Part shown: positions 45,858 to 54,323 of the stretch, one piece after another
Numbering within the stretch: the first letter of the stretch is position 1
Layout of the letters: the number at the start of each line of letters is the position of its first letter
From: DTWD01 sp963662965
Lineage (GTDB): Bacteria > Acidobacteriota > Vicinamibacteria > Vicinamibacterales > UBA8438
Assembly: GCA_963662965.1 (NCBI GenBank)
Contig: OY759970.1
Location: 248,001-312,000, forward strand
Direction: 5' to 3'
Length of the DNA: 64,000 bases
Position numbers and translations under genes: made by a program
Notes under the pieces: generated by a model
Databases searched by the model: none
Told to the model about the DNA's origin: nothing
The model's input: only the letters and a program-made list of their open reading frames with translations

Positions 45858-46345
45858 CAGTCGGTCTCGTCGTCGTCGCTGGGTGTCAGGGGGATCCCCA
45901 GGATCTCGGCAACTTTTTTTTGGAGCGTCATGATCGTCTCCGCCCGCTGCAGCTTCCGCTGGAGCCGGCGGTTCTCCACCTCGAGCTGCTTCACGCGCGG
46001 GTCAACGGGGCGGGGTGTCGGCCCCCGCCGGCGCCCGCGCATCTCGCGCAGCGCCCCCGCCTCCCGCTGCCGCCGCCAGTTCGTCAACAGCGACGAGTAC
46101 AGCCCCTCGCGACGCAACAGGGCCCCCACCTCGCCGGGCTTCTTGCACGCGTCGGCTTGCGTGAGGATGCGGAGCCGATATTCTGCGGAGAAGCGCCGGC
46201 GCTGGACCGTCGCCGGCACCTCCGGGTCAGGGTCGGGCGGGCGTGACGTGGTCATGGGGCCGGGGCCTCCCGTCGCCCTCCGGGCTCCCGTCGCCCCCGG
46301 CCCCGCGACCACGTCCATCTCCACGGCCTCTGGCATGCGAGTCAT
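45857..46345 (-). CDS. IS3-a OrfA
   Basis: 162 aa, identical to copies 1 and 4. HTH plus leucine-zipper protein with an A8 slippery run near its 3' end (T8 on the plus strand at about 45914-45921). Confidence 0.92.
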   Translation of the reverse strand: MTRMPEAVEMDVVAGPGATGARRATGGPGPMTTSRPPDPDPEVPATVQRRRFSAEYRLRILTQADACKKPGEVGALLRREGLYSSLLTNWRRQREAGALREMRGRRRGPTPRPVDPRVKQLEVENRRLQRKLQRAETIMTLQKKVAEILGIPLTPSDDDETD

Positions 46346-46416
46346 CTCTCCAACCTTCCCCGCCCCTACACTAATCTCACCAGGGAGGTTGTCTCACAGA
46401 TTATTGGCACAGGGGG

Positions 46417-47267
46417 AAGAGCGGATGGGCCACGGCGAGAGCGGTGAGCGCGAAAACATGGAGAGTCTGAGACACTGTCAGTCTCGTCACCCGAACGAAC
46501 ACACTCTGGATTTTGCGCCCGAGGTTCGCGGCACGACGCCATGGCCGCGAGTGCGCGACACGATGCCCCGTCCACCCCCCGATCACCACCAGTAAACCTG
46601 CTATGGAGAGAAGCCAGAGTAGAACCACGACCCGCAGCAGCCAGTACGTGCCGGTGGCGAGCCGGACGTCCTGGACATTCGGGACCTTCGGAAACAACCG
46701 GGTGGGCGTGAAGGGCGCCGGGCGAGCGCCCGCGAAAGCGCGTTGTACGTTGAGGCGCATGCCGCCCCCGTCTTGCTCATAGCGAACGGTGACCGTGTGC
46801 GAGCCTGCGCTCAGTGTGATCGTCTCACCAATCGTGTGCATGCCCAGGCGAGGGCTGCGCTGGAGGACGAGCTGGCCATCCACCAACACGTCGACGCGGT
46901 CGTCCGCCCCGGCGTACACATCAACGGTCTGCGCCTGCGGCAGGAACCAGAAACCGCGCCACTCCACACTGATGAAGCGCCGAGGCAGCGTAGGATCCTG
47001 ATCCAGGAACGCGAGGCTGATCTCAGTGGTGCGATCCTGAGACAGGGGCTCACCGGAAAAACCACTGGTGGCGTAGAAGGTGCGAACGAGACCCATGGGT
47101 GGCGCGATCAACCCGTGCAGAACCCCGCTGAGGACTGTGAGCGTCGCCACGACACACAGATACCAGCAGACGAGCCGTCGCCGGGTGATGTTTCCCATCA
47201 GCGCGCGCACGCTGTCACGCGACACCCTCCCCTCGCGCCAGGCCGATCTCACGCGCTCAGCTCGCAT
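46417..47267 (-). pseudogene. PA14/phosphatase-superfamily membrane protein, N-terminal part (split by IS3-a)
   Basis: Starts at ATG 47267 (MRAERVRSAWREG), overlapping the stop of the methyltransferase fragment upstream. One transmembrane helix (YLCVVATLTVLSGVL), then an extracytoplasmic PA14-like beta domain (VEWRGFWFLPQAQTVDVYAG, RVDVLVDGQLVL), then another helix (VVVLLWLLSIAGLLVVIGG). The frame ends at AVAHPLF where IS3-a copy 2 entered and continues at 44695 as DVVSREPSFFVARN. Confidence 0.85.
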
Positions 47268-47385
47268 GTTTGGGGCGAACGTAATACATCGTCCGCGTGC
47301 CCGACTGCAGACGTTCGGTCTCAGCGATGACAAAATGCTCGACCACGCAGGCTTCAAACCGGTCCTGTGTGTAGCCGCTGGCAAG
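47257..47385 (-). pseudogene. SAM methyltransferase, C-terminal fragment
   Basis: The last 42 residues read ASGYTQDRFEACVVEHF then ERLQSGTRTMYYVRPKHAS, like the end of class I methyltransferases (LxSGTRxxYxxRP). The rest is removed by MITE-1 copy 2. Stop at 47257 overlaps the start of the PA14 gene, indicating an operon before the rearrangement. Confidence 0.65.
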
Positions 47386-47551
47386 GGTGCTTCCGTCATC
47401 AAGTGTTGGTGAAGAGAGCTTAAGCCCTAATCATCCAGATACTTCCAGCCGATTTTGACGCTGGCACCTCTCTGGCACTGAATATCTAGTCTAAGCGGTT
47501 TGGTTAGAACGAGATAAGGGCGGGGTAGCAACAGTTGATGGCGGAAGCACC
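47386..47551 (-). repeat. MITE-1 copy 2 (166 bp)
   Basis: Same length and ends as copy 1, in inverted orientation, and only a few differing bases inside. Left flank is a methyltransferase gene, right flank non-coding sequence before the OGG-like gene. No target duplication. Confidence 0.85.
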
Positions 47552-47630
47552 GGGCGTCGGCTCGTCGAGGTGCGTGTCAATGTTCCGTGACGGATCTGAA
47601 CTGCGGCTCGGCGTTGGGGTCAGGTTCTAA

Positions 47631-48566
47631 ATGGGTTCGGCGGTGCTCGCGTCCATGACGCTTGCAAATGGCGAAACCGTGTATGTGGAACTGTCATCCG
47701 ACGGCCAACGTAGGATACGCGAAGGAACGATCGTCGAGCTCGTCAACAGTGACGTTGCAGCGCGGCACAGAGACGATAACGGCATCAAGTGGATGAGCCT
47801 GAACCGGCTAGAGCGGTTGAGGGAGGCCGAAGCAAGATCGGGCCGAGACTTACCACTGCAGCAGTACGCCGCTTTATTGTGCGAAGCCATCAGGGATTAC
47901 GACTTTCCGGCAGTGACCTATGACTTCACCGAGGAGAAAGAACTCCACCATGACAGCATGCTTGCTGTCGAGCAATACATCGGCGCTTTATTGCGCAGCA
48001 AAGACCTCTCGGCAGTGAAAGACGGGCTTTCGAATGTCCTGTACTGGGGGTACGCCCAGCAACCGGGCCGGAGAGACTTCAAGGTAAGTGACTTCAGGAA
48101 GACAATTCCCGATCCCGAGCGGGACCCCAAGCTTGATCAGTTTGCACAGCTGATACGGTCGGGCCGGCCGGATCTCGTCAACATCAAGAAACGGCAGCTG
48201 TGCCAGTTCAGTCAGATCTCGTTCGTAAGCAAGATCCTGATGGTTCTGGATCCTACGCGCTATCCTGTGCTCGACCTGAAGATCGCCAACGCATTCGCGA
48301 AGTCGTCCTTTCTGCCCCTGCAGAACTTGACGTTCGCCCAAGGCGGCATTCGAATCACCGAGCGGAACGCGACCGCCTACGACACCTGGGCATGCTGGTG
48401 CCGCGACATCGCCACAGTGGTCAACGAAGCCCCTGTGTCTCCGTGCCGCGGCGTCAGAGCTGTCGATGTCGAAAGAGCCCTCTTCACCCTGGCGGACTCA
48501 CAGGCAACGGACAAGGCCCGCGTGCTTCTGGACGGCCCGGCAGGCTGGACGTTCGATCGGAGATAG
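47631..48566 (+). CDS. OGG-like protein, copy 2
   Basis: 311 aa from ATG 47631. About nine in ten residues match copy 1 (7810-8862) over the shared 300 residues; substitutions such as REPKLDK to RDPKLDQ show independent drift. The same core FVSKILMVLDPTR ... PVLDLKIANAF suggests a helix-hairpin-helix glycosylase-like fold. The N-terminus is shorter because the duplicated segment begins only at GTGCTCGCG. It is followed after 59 bp by an EEP-type nuclease, giving a possible base-excision pair: glycosylase-like plus AP-endonuclease-like. Family assignment tentative. Confidence 0.55.
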   Translation: MGSAVLASMTLANGETVYVELSSDGQRRIREGTIVELVNSDVAARHRDDNGIKWMSLNRLERLREAEARSGRDLPLQQYAALLCEAIRDYDFPAVTYDFTEEKELHHDSMLAVEQYIGALLRSKDLSAVKDGLSNVLYWGYAQQPGRRDFKVSDFRKTIPDPERDPKLDQFAQLIRSGRPDLVNIKKRQLCQFSQISFVSKILMVLDPTRYPVLDLKIANAFAKSSFLPLQNLTFAQGGIRITERNATAYDTWACWCRDIATVVNEAPVSPCRGVRAVDVERALFTLADSQATDKARVLLDGPAGWTFDRR

Positions 48567-48625
48567 GCACCGTCCGCAGCCCGTTGAGGCCTTTCTGCAG
48601 GGAGAGCGAATGCGGAGGTGGTCGG

Positions 48626-49483
48626 ATGGTCAAGGTCGTGAGCTGGAACATCGGCAAGCGTGAGAAACCGTGGCGCGAACTGGCGCAGATGGCCAGCGAA
48701 GGTGATGCGGATTTGGCGCTCTTGCAGGAGGCGGGAAGTCCGCCCGGAGACTTGGTGGACCGGATCGAATACGTGGACGGGGTGTTCTGGAACCGGCACT
48801 TGTACGACCGCTGGCCGCTGGTCGTGAAGCTGTCCGATCGCATCACCGTCGAGCCGTACCGACAGGTCCCACCGATCAGCGACCTCGGTGAGGATGCGAT
48901 TGGCGTCAGTGGCATCGGCACCATCGCCGCCGGGCGGGTGATCCCGCGTGACAATGAGGAAGAGGCGTTTGTGGCAGTCTCGATGTACGCACGCTGGTTG
49001 CGTCCTCATCCGTCTACGAAGAGCAGGTGGAGTGTCGGGTACCCGGATGCCTCCGCACATCGGATCATTTCGGACTTGTCCGCGTTCATCGGTCATACCA
49101 ACCCTACGACGCATAGGATCCTGGCTGCGGGTGATCTGAACATGTTCTATGGGGCGATCGGTTCGAGGTTATCGCTGCCGCAACGGGACCGCACGGTGTG
49201 GGATCGGATGCAGGCGCTCGGGCTGGAGTTCCTGGGTCCGCAGGCGCCGCACGGTCGGCGCGCGGAAACTACGCCAGACGACGTACCGCCGGACACCAAG
49301 AACGTGCCGACGTACTATCGTCGGAGCGGGCCGGCAACCGCAGTCAATCAATTGGACTACGCGTTCGCGTCGCACGGGTTCCACGAGCAGGTGTCAGTGC
49401 GGGCGATGAACGAAATTGAGGAGTGGGGACCGAGCGATCACTGCCGCCTGATGATCGAAGTGCAGGACAACGCCAAGAGTTGA
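48626..49483 (+). CDS. Endonuclease/exonuclease/phosphatase (EEP) family protein
   Basis: 285 aa from ATG 48626 with GCGGAGG 7 nt upstream. Metal and catalytic motifs in order: Asn in VVSWNIGKRE, Glu in LLQEAGSPPG, Asp-Asn in AAGDLNMFYG and the terminal SDHCRL His. The fold is that of exonuclease III, DNase I and related phosphatases. It directly follows the OGG-like gene on the same strand and is probably co-transcribed. Substrate could be DNA or RNA. Confidence 0.85.
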   Translation: MVKVVSWNIGKREKPWRELAQMASEGDADLALLQEAGSPPGDLVDRIEYVDGVFWNRHLYDRWPLVVKLSDRITVEPYRQVPPISDLGEDAIGVSGIGTIAAGRVIPRDNEEEAFVAVSMYARWLRPHPSTKSRWSVGYPDASAHRIISDLSAFIGHTNPTTHRILAAGDLNMFYGAIGSRLSLPQRDRTVWDRMQALGLEFLGPQAPHGRRAETTPDDVPPDTKNVPTYYRRSGPATAVNQLDYAFASHGFHEQVSVRAMNEIEEWGPSDHCRLMIEVQDNAKS

Positions 49484-49530
49484 CGGCCCCTGACTAGACC
49501 ACCGTTCTCTGGCCATCAGGGGACCATGCG

Positions 49531-49719
49531 ATGCGGATAACCAGTTGGAACTGCCTCTGCCGCGACGTGTCACGCCGCCTGTCGGATCTGGCGCCGCTTC
49601 GCTCCGACCTGATTACGCTGCAGGAGTGCCGCCGGGCCCTGGGCGTGCCCGTGTTCGGCGGCGGCGGCCCGCCCGTCGCCGCGTGTGCCACGATCGCGGG
49701 CCGGTTCGTACACCTGTAG
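49531..49719 (+). pseudogene. Second EEP nuclease, N-terminal fragment
   Basis: From ATG 49531, MRITSWNCLCRDVSRRL and SDLITLQECRR are the Asn and Glu motifs of an EEP protein. After residue 40 the frame runs into the repeat shared with 12612 and stops at 49719. The gene may have been disrupted by integration of the element carrying integrase 2. Confidence 0.7.
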
Positions 49720-51009
49720 CCTGTGCGCGAGCCGCGGCGCACAGGCGGGCGGTGTCCGGCCACTGCCGCCCCCGGCCACGCGCCGGTGCCGGGGGGCCGT
49801 GCCCCCTTACGCGGTGCCGCGTCGTACGAGGCGGAGGGGTGATGCGGTGCGCGGGGCGGCGGGACCGGCCGCGTGGGACCGCCGACGGGCTGGTACCGCC
49901 TGCGCCTGTTGCGCGAGATACTCGACGAGTTGGTCCCCGGCGTCGAGCAGTTCCTGCTCGTTGATGATGTTGTAGCGGTCGAAAATGGCGCGGCTCTTGT
50001 GTCCGGTCAGGAGCATGGCAACCCGCTCGGGGACGCTGGCGCGGATCAGGTTGCGGGCGGCGGTGCGGCGACAGTCGTGGAGGAAGCGGGTCGGCACCCC
50101 GGCCGCCTGGCAGCCGGTGCGCCACGCCGTGCGCCAGCGGCGGATTGGGATGCCGTCGCGGTGGAAGACGAGCGGGCTGTCGGGGTCGCGGCGTGCCCGC
50201 CGTCGCGCTATGGCCTCGGCAATGGGTTGTGAGATGGGGAGCACCCGCCCCACCAGGGTCTTCGAGCGCGCGGGCGAGAGCCGGATGACGCCGCCCGCCT
50301 CGTCGATCTCCTCCCAGGTGAGGCCGAGGATCTCCTGCTTGCGCCAGCCGGAGTAGTAAGCCAGATCGAGGATGTCCTGCCACGGAGCGGGCAGGTGGGC
50401 GCGGACGGCGAGGTATTCGGGGTGCTCGAAGAAGCCCTGGCGGGGGGGATTCTCGCGGAGGCGGTCGGGGAAGCCGGGCACGGTGTCGAGCCAGCCCCAG
50501 TGGACGGCGAGCGTGCACATCCGGTGGAGCGCCGAGGTCTCCCGGTTGATCGTGCCGGTGGCGGCCCCGGCGGCGCGCCGGGTCAGTTGGTACTGGCGGA
50601 TCTGATAGGTGGTCAACGTGGCGGCCCGCGCGGCGCGACCGAAGAAGGCGGCGAGATGGGCGGTCCGGCCGCGAGCGGTGCTCTGGGATCGGAACTGCCT
50701 AATCTGATAGTCCTGGAGGTAGGCGTCGCTGAGATCTCCCAGGGTCGGTCCCTGGGGGCCGAACGTGCGCGTGAGCGGCGCCGTCGCGCGGGGGGCACCG
50801 GGGGTGGTTGTCGAGCCGGTTTCGTGCGGGGTCATGGACTCGGTTCCTCCTCGTGGTGGCAGCCGCCGTTCGTCCACATTCGCTCTGGTGGGCGCGACAG
50901 GCAAGGGGAATGTGCGGAGGCGACGGGACGGCGATGTGTGGGGAGCCACGAGCGGCGGCCGAGTGCACCTGTACGGCGCGCGAGTTCAGCCGGTGCTCCC
51001 GCCCCACCG
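49628..51009. repeat. Integrase island repeat, copy 2
   Basis: Homologous to 12612-14003. It contains integrase 2 and about 180 bp on either side. On the plus strand the 5' spacer encodes a short Cys-rich frame, MCGEPRAAAECTCTAREF, conserved in both copies, which may or may not be expressed. Confidence 0.8.
49807..50835 (-). CDS. Tyrosine recombinase / phage-type integrase 2
   Basis: 342 aa from ATG 50835 after AGGAGGA. Same length and catalytic set as integrase 1: Arg in SGWRKQEILGL, His-Arg in LHDCRRTAARN, His in TGHKSRA, Tyr in IFDRYNI. Unlike integrase 1 it lies directly downstream of the terminase genes, 174 bp from the TerL stop, so it belongs to a prophage or phage-satellite remnant of which this is the downstream end. 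Confidence 0.93.
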   Translation of the reverse strand: MTPHETGSTTTPGAPRATAPLTRTFGPQGPTLGDLSDAYLQDYQIRQFRSQSTARGRTAHLAAFFGRAARAATLTTYQIRQYQLTRRAAGAATGTINRETSALHRMCTLAVHWGWLDTVPGFPDRLRENPPRQGFFEHPEYLAVRAHLPAPWQDILDLAYYSGWRKQEILGLTWEEIDEAGGVIRLSPARSKTLVGRVLPISQPIAEAIARRRARRDPDSPLVFHRDGIPIRRWRTAWRTGCQAAGVPTRFLHDCRRTAARNLIRASVPERVAMLLTGHKSRAIFDRYNIINEQELLDAGDQLVEYLAQQAQAVPARRRSHAAGPAAPRTASPLRLVRRGTA

Positions 51010-52449
51010 TCAGATCGTGACGCCGTAGTCGCCGGGCCGCCGGCCCGTCTTGAAGGCGTGATAGGCCAACGCCATGGCGACGACCGTATCGGGCGGATGC
51101 CCGCTCCCGAACAGATCGTCTTCCCCGCAGTACAGGTGCTCGGTATAGAACACGTCGATCCGAGGACAGACGATCTCGTGCCGCTCGATCGCCGCGATGT
51201 AGTTGCGGAAGAGGTCGACCCGGTCACGCCCGACCATGGTGACGCCCTGGAGCTGACGGTGCGCTTCGAGCGCCGGGAATTCCCCGATTGCCGACCCGGC
51301 ACCGGTGGCATCGTGCACCGCGGGTCCCGGAAACTCATCCAGCAGCGCGCCGACTCGCTCGGTCATTTCCGGCCACGGTCGCCGTTGGTTGCGGTCCGCG
51401 GCGACGACCTGGAGCGGCGTGGTATCGCAGCGCACGACGGCGGCGACGGTGTAGTGGCGCTTCTGGGCCCAGTCGATGCCGGTGCAGTACCACGTCCCGG
51501 CCGGATCAGGACAGGCCCGCTCGGCGGGGGGTCCCGGCTGGCCGCGCCAGAGGTGTTCGAGATCGCCCGCGGGGATGTGTGTGCCACGGTCGGCGTCGAA
51601 CATCCGCTCCACGGCGGCCGGGTCGATCGCCCGCCCTTCGGCGCTGGGTTCCTGGAGTTTGTACTCGACGGCCCACATCATGCGGGACAGCTCGCCACGC
51701 TTCCGCGTGACCTGGTCCGCGGTCAGCCACCCGTGGGGTTCGAGCGTTTCCCGATAGCACCACTGGGAGACGGGCCAGCCCAACTCGGCCGCCCGACGCC
51801 GCATGGCCGTGACCGTGCCATCGGGATACTGATGGGTGGAACTCATCACGGTCTGTGCCCGCACGCCGTTGCGGTCCATGGGTTGGCCCTGGGCGGCTTC
51901 CAGAATCCGGAGCTCCATCTCATCGATCTCATCGAGCAACAGGCGCGTGGGGTGGGCCCCGCGCACGGCGGTCTGTGAGGCCTTCAGGGCCTGGATCGTG
52001 TTGCCCCAGGCGAAGGTGGTCTTGGTGAACGTGGGTGCGCTCGCCAACCACGCCGGGGGGACCTGCCCGGCGGCCAGCAGGTGGTGCAGGCATTCAACCA
52101 CCCGCGCCGACTGTTGCCCAGAGCCACCCAAGATGATGACGTCGGTTTCGAAGAGGATGGCGTTGGCGGCCGCGAGCAGCGCGAGCAGGAACGTCTTGCC
52201 CCCGAAGCCACGTGACGCGATCCACAACGCGACCGGGGCGCGGGCGAACAAGGCATCACAGAAGGCCTGCGCTGGCGCCACGTGCCCGGGGCAGCACGCC
52301 ACGGCGGGAATGTGGACCCCGAAGGTGGCTTCGATCCAGGCCAGGACGTCGCCGTCGGTGCCGTCGCGCGCGCGACGCCGACCGCGCTCGGCCTCACGCA
52401 GGGTCGGATTCTGCAGGACGCGGGTCAGGAGGTCGGGTGAGTTCGGCAT
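51010..52449 (-). CDS. Phage terminase large subunit (TerL)
   Basis: 479 aa. The ATPase part has an atypical Walker A (ASRGFGGKTF) and Walker B (LLLDEIDEMEL). The RNase-H-like nuclease part has Asp in GIDWAQKRHY, a central DATGAGSA motif and Asp in HPPDTVVAMALAYHAF. It packages DNA into the procapsid. ATG 52449 lies inside the preceding TerS-like gene (56-nt overlap). No portal or capsid gene follows, so the module is defective or belongs to a satellite that hijacks a helper. Confidence 0.88.
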   Translation of the reverse strand: MPNSPDLLTRVLQNPTLREAERGRRRARDGTDGDVLAWIEATFGVHIPAVACCPGHVAPAQAFCDALFARAPVALWIASRGFGGKTFLLALLAAANAILFETDVIILGGSGQQSARVVECLHHLLAAGQVPPAWLASAPTFTKTTFAWGNTIQALKASQTAVRGAHPTRLLLDEIDEMELRILEAAQGQPMDRNGVRAQTVMSSTHQYPDGTVTAMRRRAAELGWPVSQWCYRETLEPHGWLTADQVTRKRGELSRMMWAVEYKLQEPSAEGRAIDPAAVERMFDADRGTHIPAGDLEHLWRGQPGPPAERACPDPAGTWYCTGIDWAQKRHYTVAAVVRCDTTPLQVVAADRNQRRPWPEMTERVGALLDEFPGPAVHDATGAGSAIGEFPALEAHRQLQGVTMVGRDRVDLFRNYIAAIERHEIVCPRIDVFYTEHLYCGEDDLFGSGHPPDTVVAMALAYHAFKTGRRPGDYGVTI

Positions 52450-53023
52450 GGGCACGCTCAATGAGGTCTGACGAGAGGCGGCCGACGAGGCGGACGCTGG
52501 CGGTGGCCGGATCGAGGGCCGGTGGCCCCGCGCCCACTGGGAGTGCGGGGGAGTCGTACAAGCCGAGCAGCTTCGCGGCGAACTCGTCGGACCGCTGTTC
52601 CACGGCCAAGTAATTCGGATTGCCCGCGGCGGACTGCGTTTCGAGCTCGACGACCGTCGTGGCCGCCGCCCCGCCACCCGCCGCCACCTTGCGCTGCCGG
52701 CGCGTGGTCACGTCCGCCTGACTGCGCGCGTGCCCCTCCCGGGCTGCCCGCGCCCGGCGCTCCGCCAGCAGCACCAGCCTGACCCGGGAGGCCTCGGTCT
52801 CCTCCGTCAGGGTGGCCAGCTGTCGCGTGAGGATGCGCCGGAGGGCCTTGGACACCCCGGCTTGCGTGAGCCCGACCTCGGCGGCGATCTGGCGTTGGCT
52901 CCAGCGCTCGAGGGCCAGGTCCAAGATGCGTTCATCGCGACGCATCCGCGTGACGGGGGGTTCGTAGCCCTGCTGGCCGCCGCGCGCGGGGGTTCGCCGA
53001 GCCGTGGCGCGCCGGCGGGTCAT
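52394..53023 (-). CDS. Terminase small-subunit-like HTH protein
   Basis: 209 aa. A helix-turn-helix near the N-terminus (RWSQRQIAAEVGLTQAGVSK) is followed by a charged coiled-coil region, the usual arrangement of phage TerS-like DNA-recognition subunits. Its start overlaps the methylase stop by ATGA (53020-53023) and its end overlaps TerL, so the three genes are translationally coupled. Confidence 0.75.
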   Translation of the reverse strand: MTRRRATARRTPARGGQQGYEPPVTRMRRDERILDLALERWSQRQIAAEVGLTQAGVSKALRRILTRQLATLTEETEASRVRLVLLAERRARAAREGHARSQADVTTRRQRKVAAGGGAAATTVVELETQSAAGNPNYLAVEQRSDEFAAKLLGLYDSPALPVGAGPPALDPATASVRLVGRLSSDLIERAHAELTRPPDPRPAESDPA

Positions 53024-54323
53024 CGCGCCCTCCCCCGCCGGCGTGTCGGTGCGCGCTCCGGGGCGAGGCGGACGGCCGTGTGGCCGGTGAAGGCTTCCCA
53101 GCGTCGCCGGGCGACCTCCACGTAGATCGGGTCCACGTCCATGGCATACGTGGGGCGCCCGAGCTTTTCGCCGGCAATCAGCGTGGTGCCCGACCCGACA
53201 AAGGGATCATAGACGGCGTCCTGCGCCGTGGTGTGATTGAGGATCGGGATCTCGAACACCCGCACGGGCTTCTGCGTCGCATGGCCGGTGGGCGTGTTGG
53301 CCCCGGTCCGCGAGCCGCCAATGGCGTTCAGGTTGGGCACCTCCCACACGGTGCTCTGCGTCCGACCGCCGTACCACGGAGCGGCGCGCCCCTGCCGCAC
53401 GGCGTACCACGCCGGTTCGTGTTGCCAGTGGTACGCGCCGCGGCCCAGCACGAACGTCGGCTTGGCCCACACGATTTCGCTCCGGACCTCGAACTCCGCC
53501 TGCCGGAGGCCCGCCATCACCACGTCGGCAAACAAGGCCGCGTGCCACACGTAGGCGACATCGCCGGGAAAGAGCGCATAGGCCGCCGCCCAGTCGGCCT
53601 GGGTGTCATTGGTGACCCGCCCCACGGCAGTGCGCTGCCGGGGATAGGCTTTATGCCGAAACACCGGCTGATAGTTCACGCCGTACGGCGGGTCGGTCAC
53701 CATCAGGCACGGGGTGGCCCCGGCGAGGAGCCGGGCGACATCCGTCGCCGACGTCGCGTCCCCGCACGCGAGGCGATGGCGGCCGAGTTGGAACACGTCG
53801 CCGCGCCGGATCGTGGTCGTGGTGGGCGGGGCCAGCACGGTGTTCTCGTCAGGCTGCGCCTCCGGCCCCTCCGGGGCGAGGAGCCGGGCGAACTCCTCGG
53901 GCGTCCAGAAGGCCTCCAGGGCCACGCCCGCCTGTTCGAGCTGCCGCAGCACGGCCGGATCCCAGTCCAGGTCGAGTTCGGCAACCCGGTTGTCGGCCAG
54001 CGCCAGTTCCTGGGCACGGGGGTCGGTCCGCGCATCCAGATCCACCCGCTGCACCACAACGAGTTCTTGGCCGGTGGTGGGCACCACCGTGATCGGGAGC
54101 CCCAGGTGCTTGGCCTGTTCCACCGTCTTGTGCCCCCCAGAATGCGCCCCCGCTTGTCGATCACGATGGAGCGGCCCGCGCCGTACGTGCGCAAGCTGCG
54201 CCGCAGGGCCTCGCGGCCTCGATCCGTCCCGCGGTTGGCGTTGAGGGGATCGGGCTGCAGGTCGTCGAGCGACTGAATGGGTGTCTGGCGCGCCCGTGTC
54301 GAGGGTCGTTTGGCCGGAGTCAT
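53020..54323 (-). pseudogene. ParB-domain DNA methylase (N4/N6 type), frameshifted
   Basis: Begins at ATG 54323 with a ParB-like domain (LDDLQPDPLNANRGTDRG, VIDKRGRILGG). A missing C in the run at 54133-54138 shifts the frame; the rest reads HKTVEQAKHLGLPITVV and continues for 370 residues with the catalytic TDPPYGVNY and the SAM motif DPFVGSGTTLIAGEKLG. DPPY before FxGxG marks the beta class of amino-methyltransferases. It would methylate phage DNA. One base restores a normal 430-aa enzyme, so a sequencing error is possible. Confidence 0.88.

Larger units (their letters stand above)
44699..46416 (-). mobile_element. IS3-a copy 2, complete, 3-bp target duplication AAG
   Basis: 1718 bp, ends CCCCCTGTGCCAATAATC and CGGGCCGTGTCAATGCC. 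AAG at 44696-44698 is repeated at 46417-46419. The host gene reads in frame across the empty site. Confidence 0.95.

Noticed and set aside
44874..46595. A 573-residue plus-strand open frame
   Set aside because: It is the complement of the IS3-a orfA/orfB pair on the minus strand and repeats at every IS3-a copy; long antisense frames are expected at this GC content.
51010..51025. Treating the region between TerL and integrase 2 as a missing phage gene
   Set aside because: Only about 170 bp separate the two genes and the same spacer occurs beside integrase 1, so it is more likely a control or attachment region.
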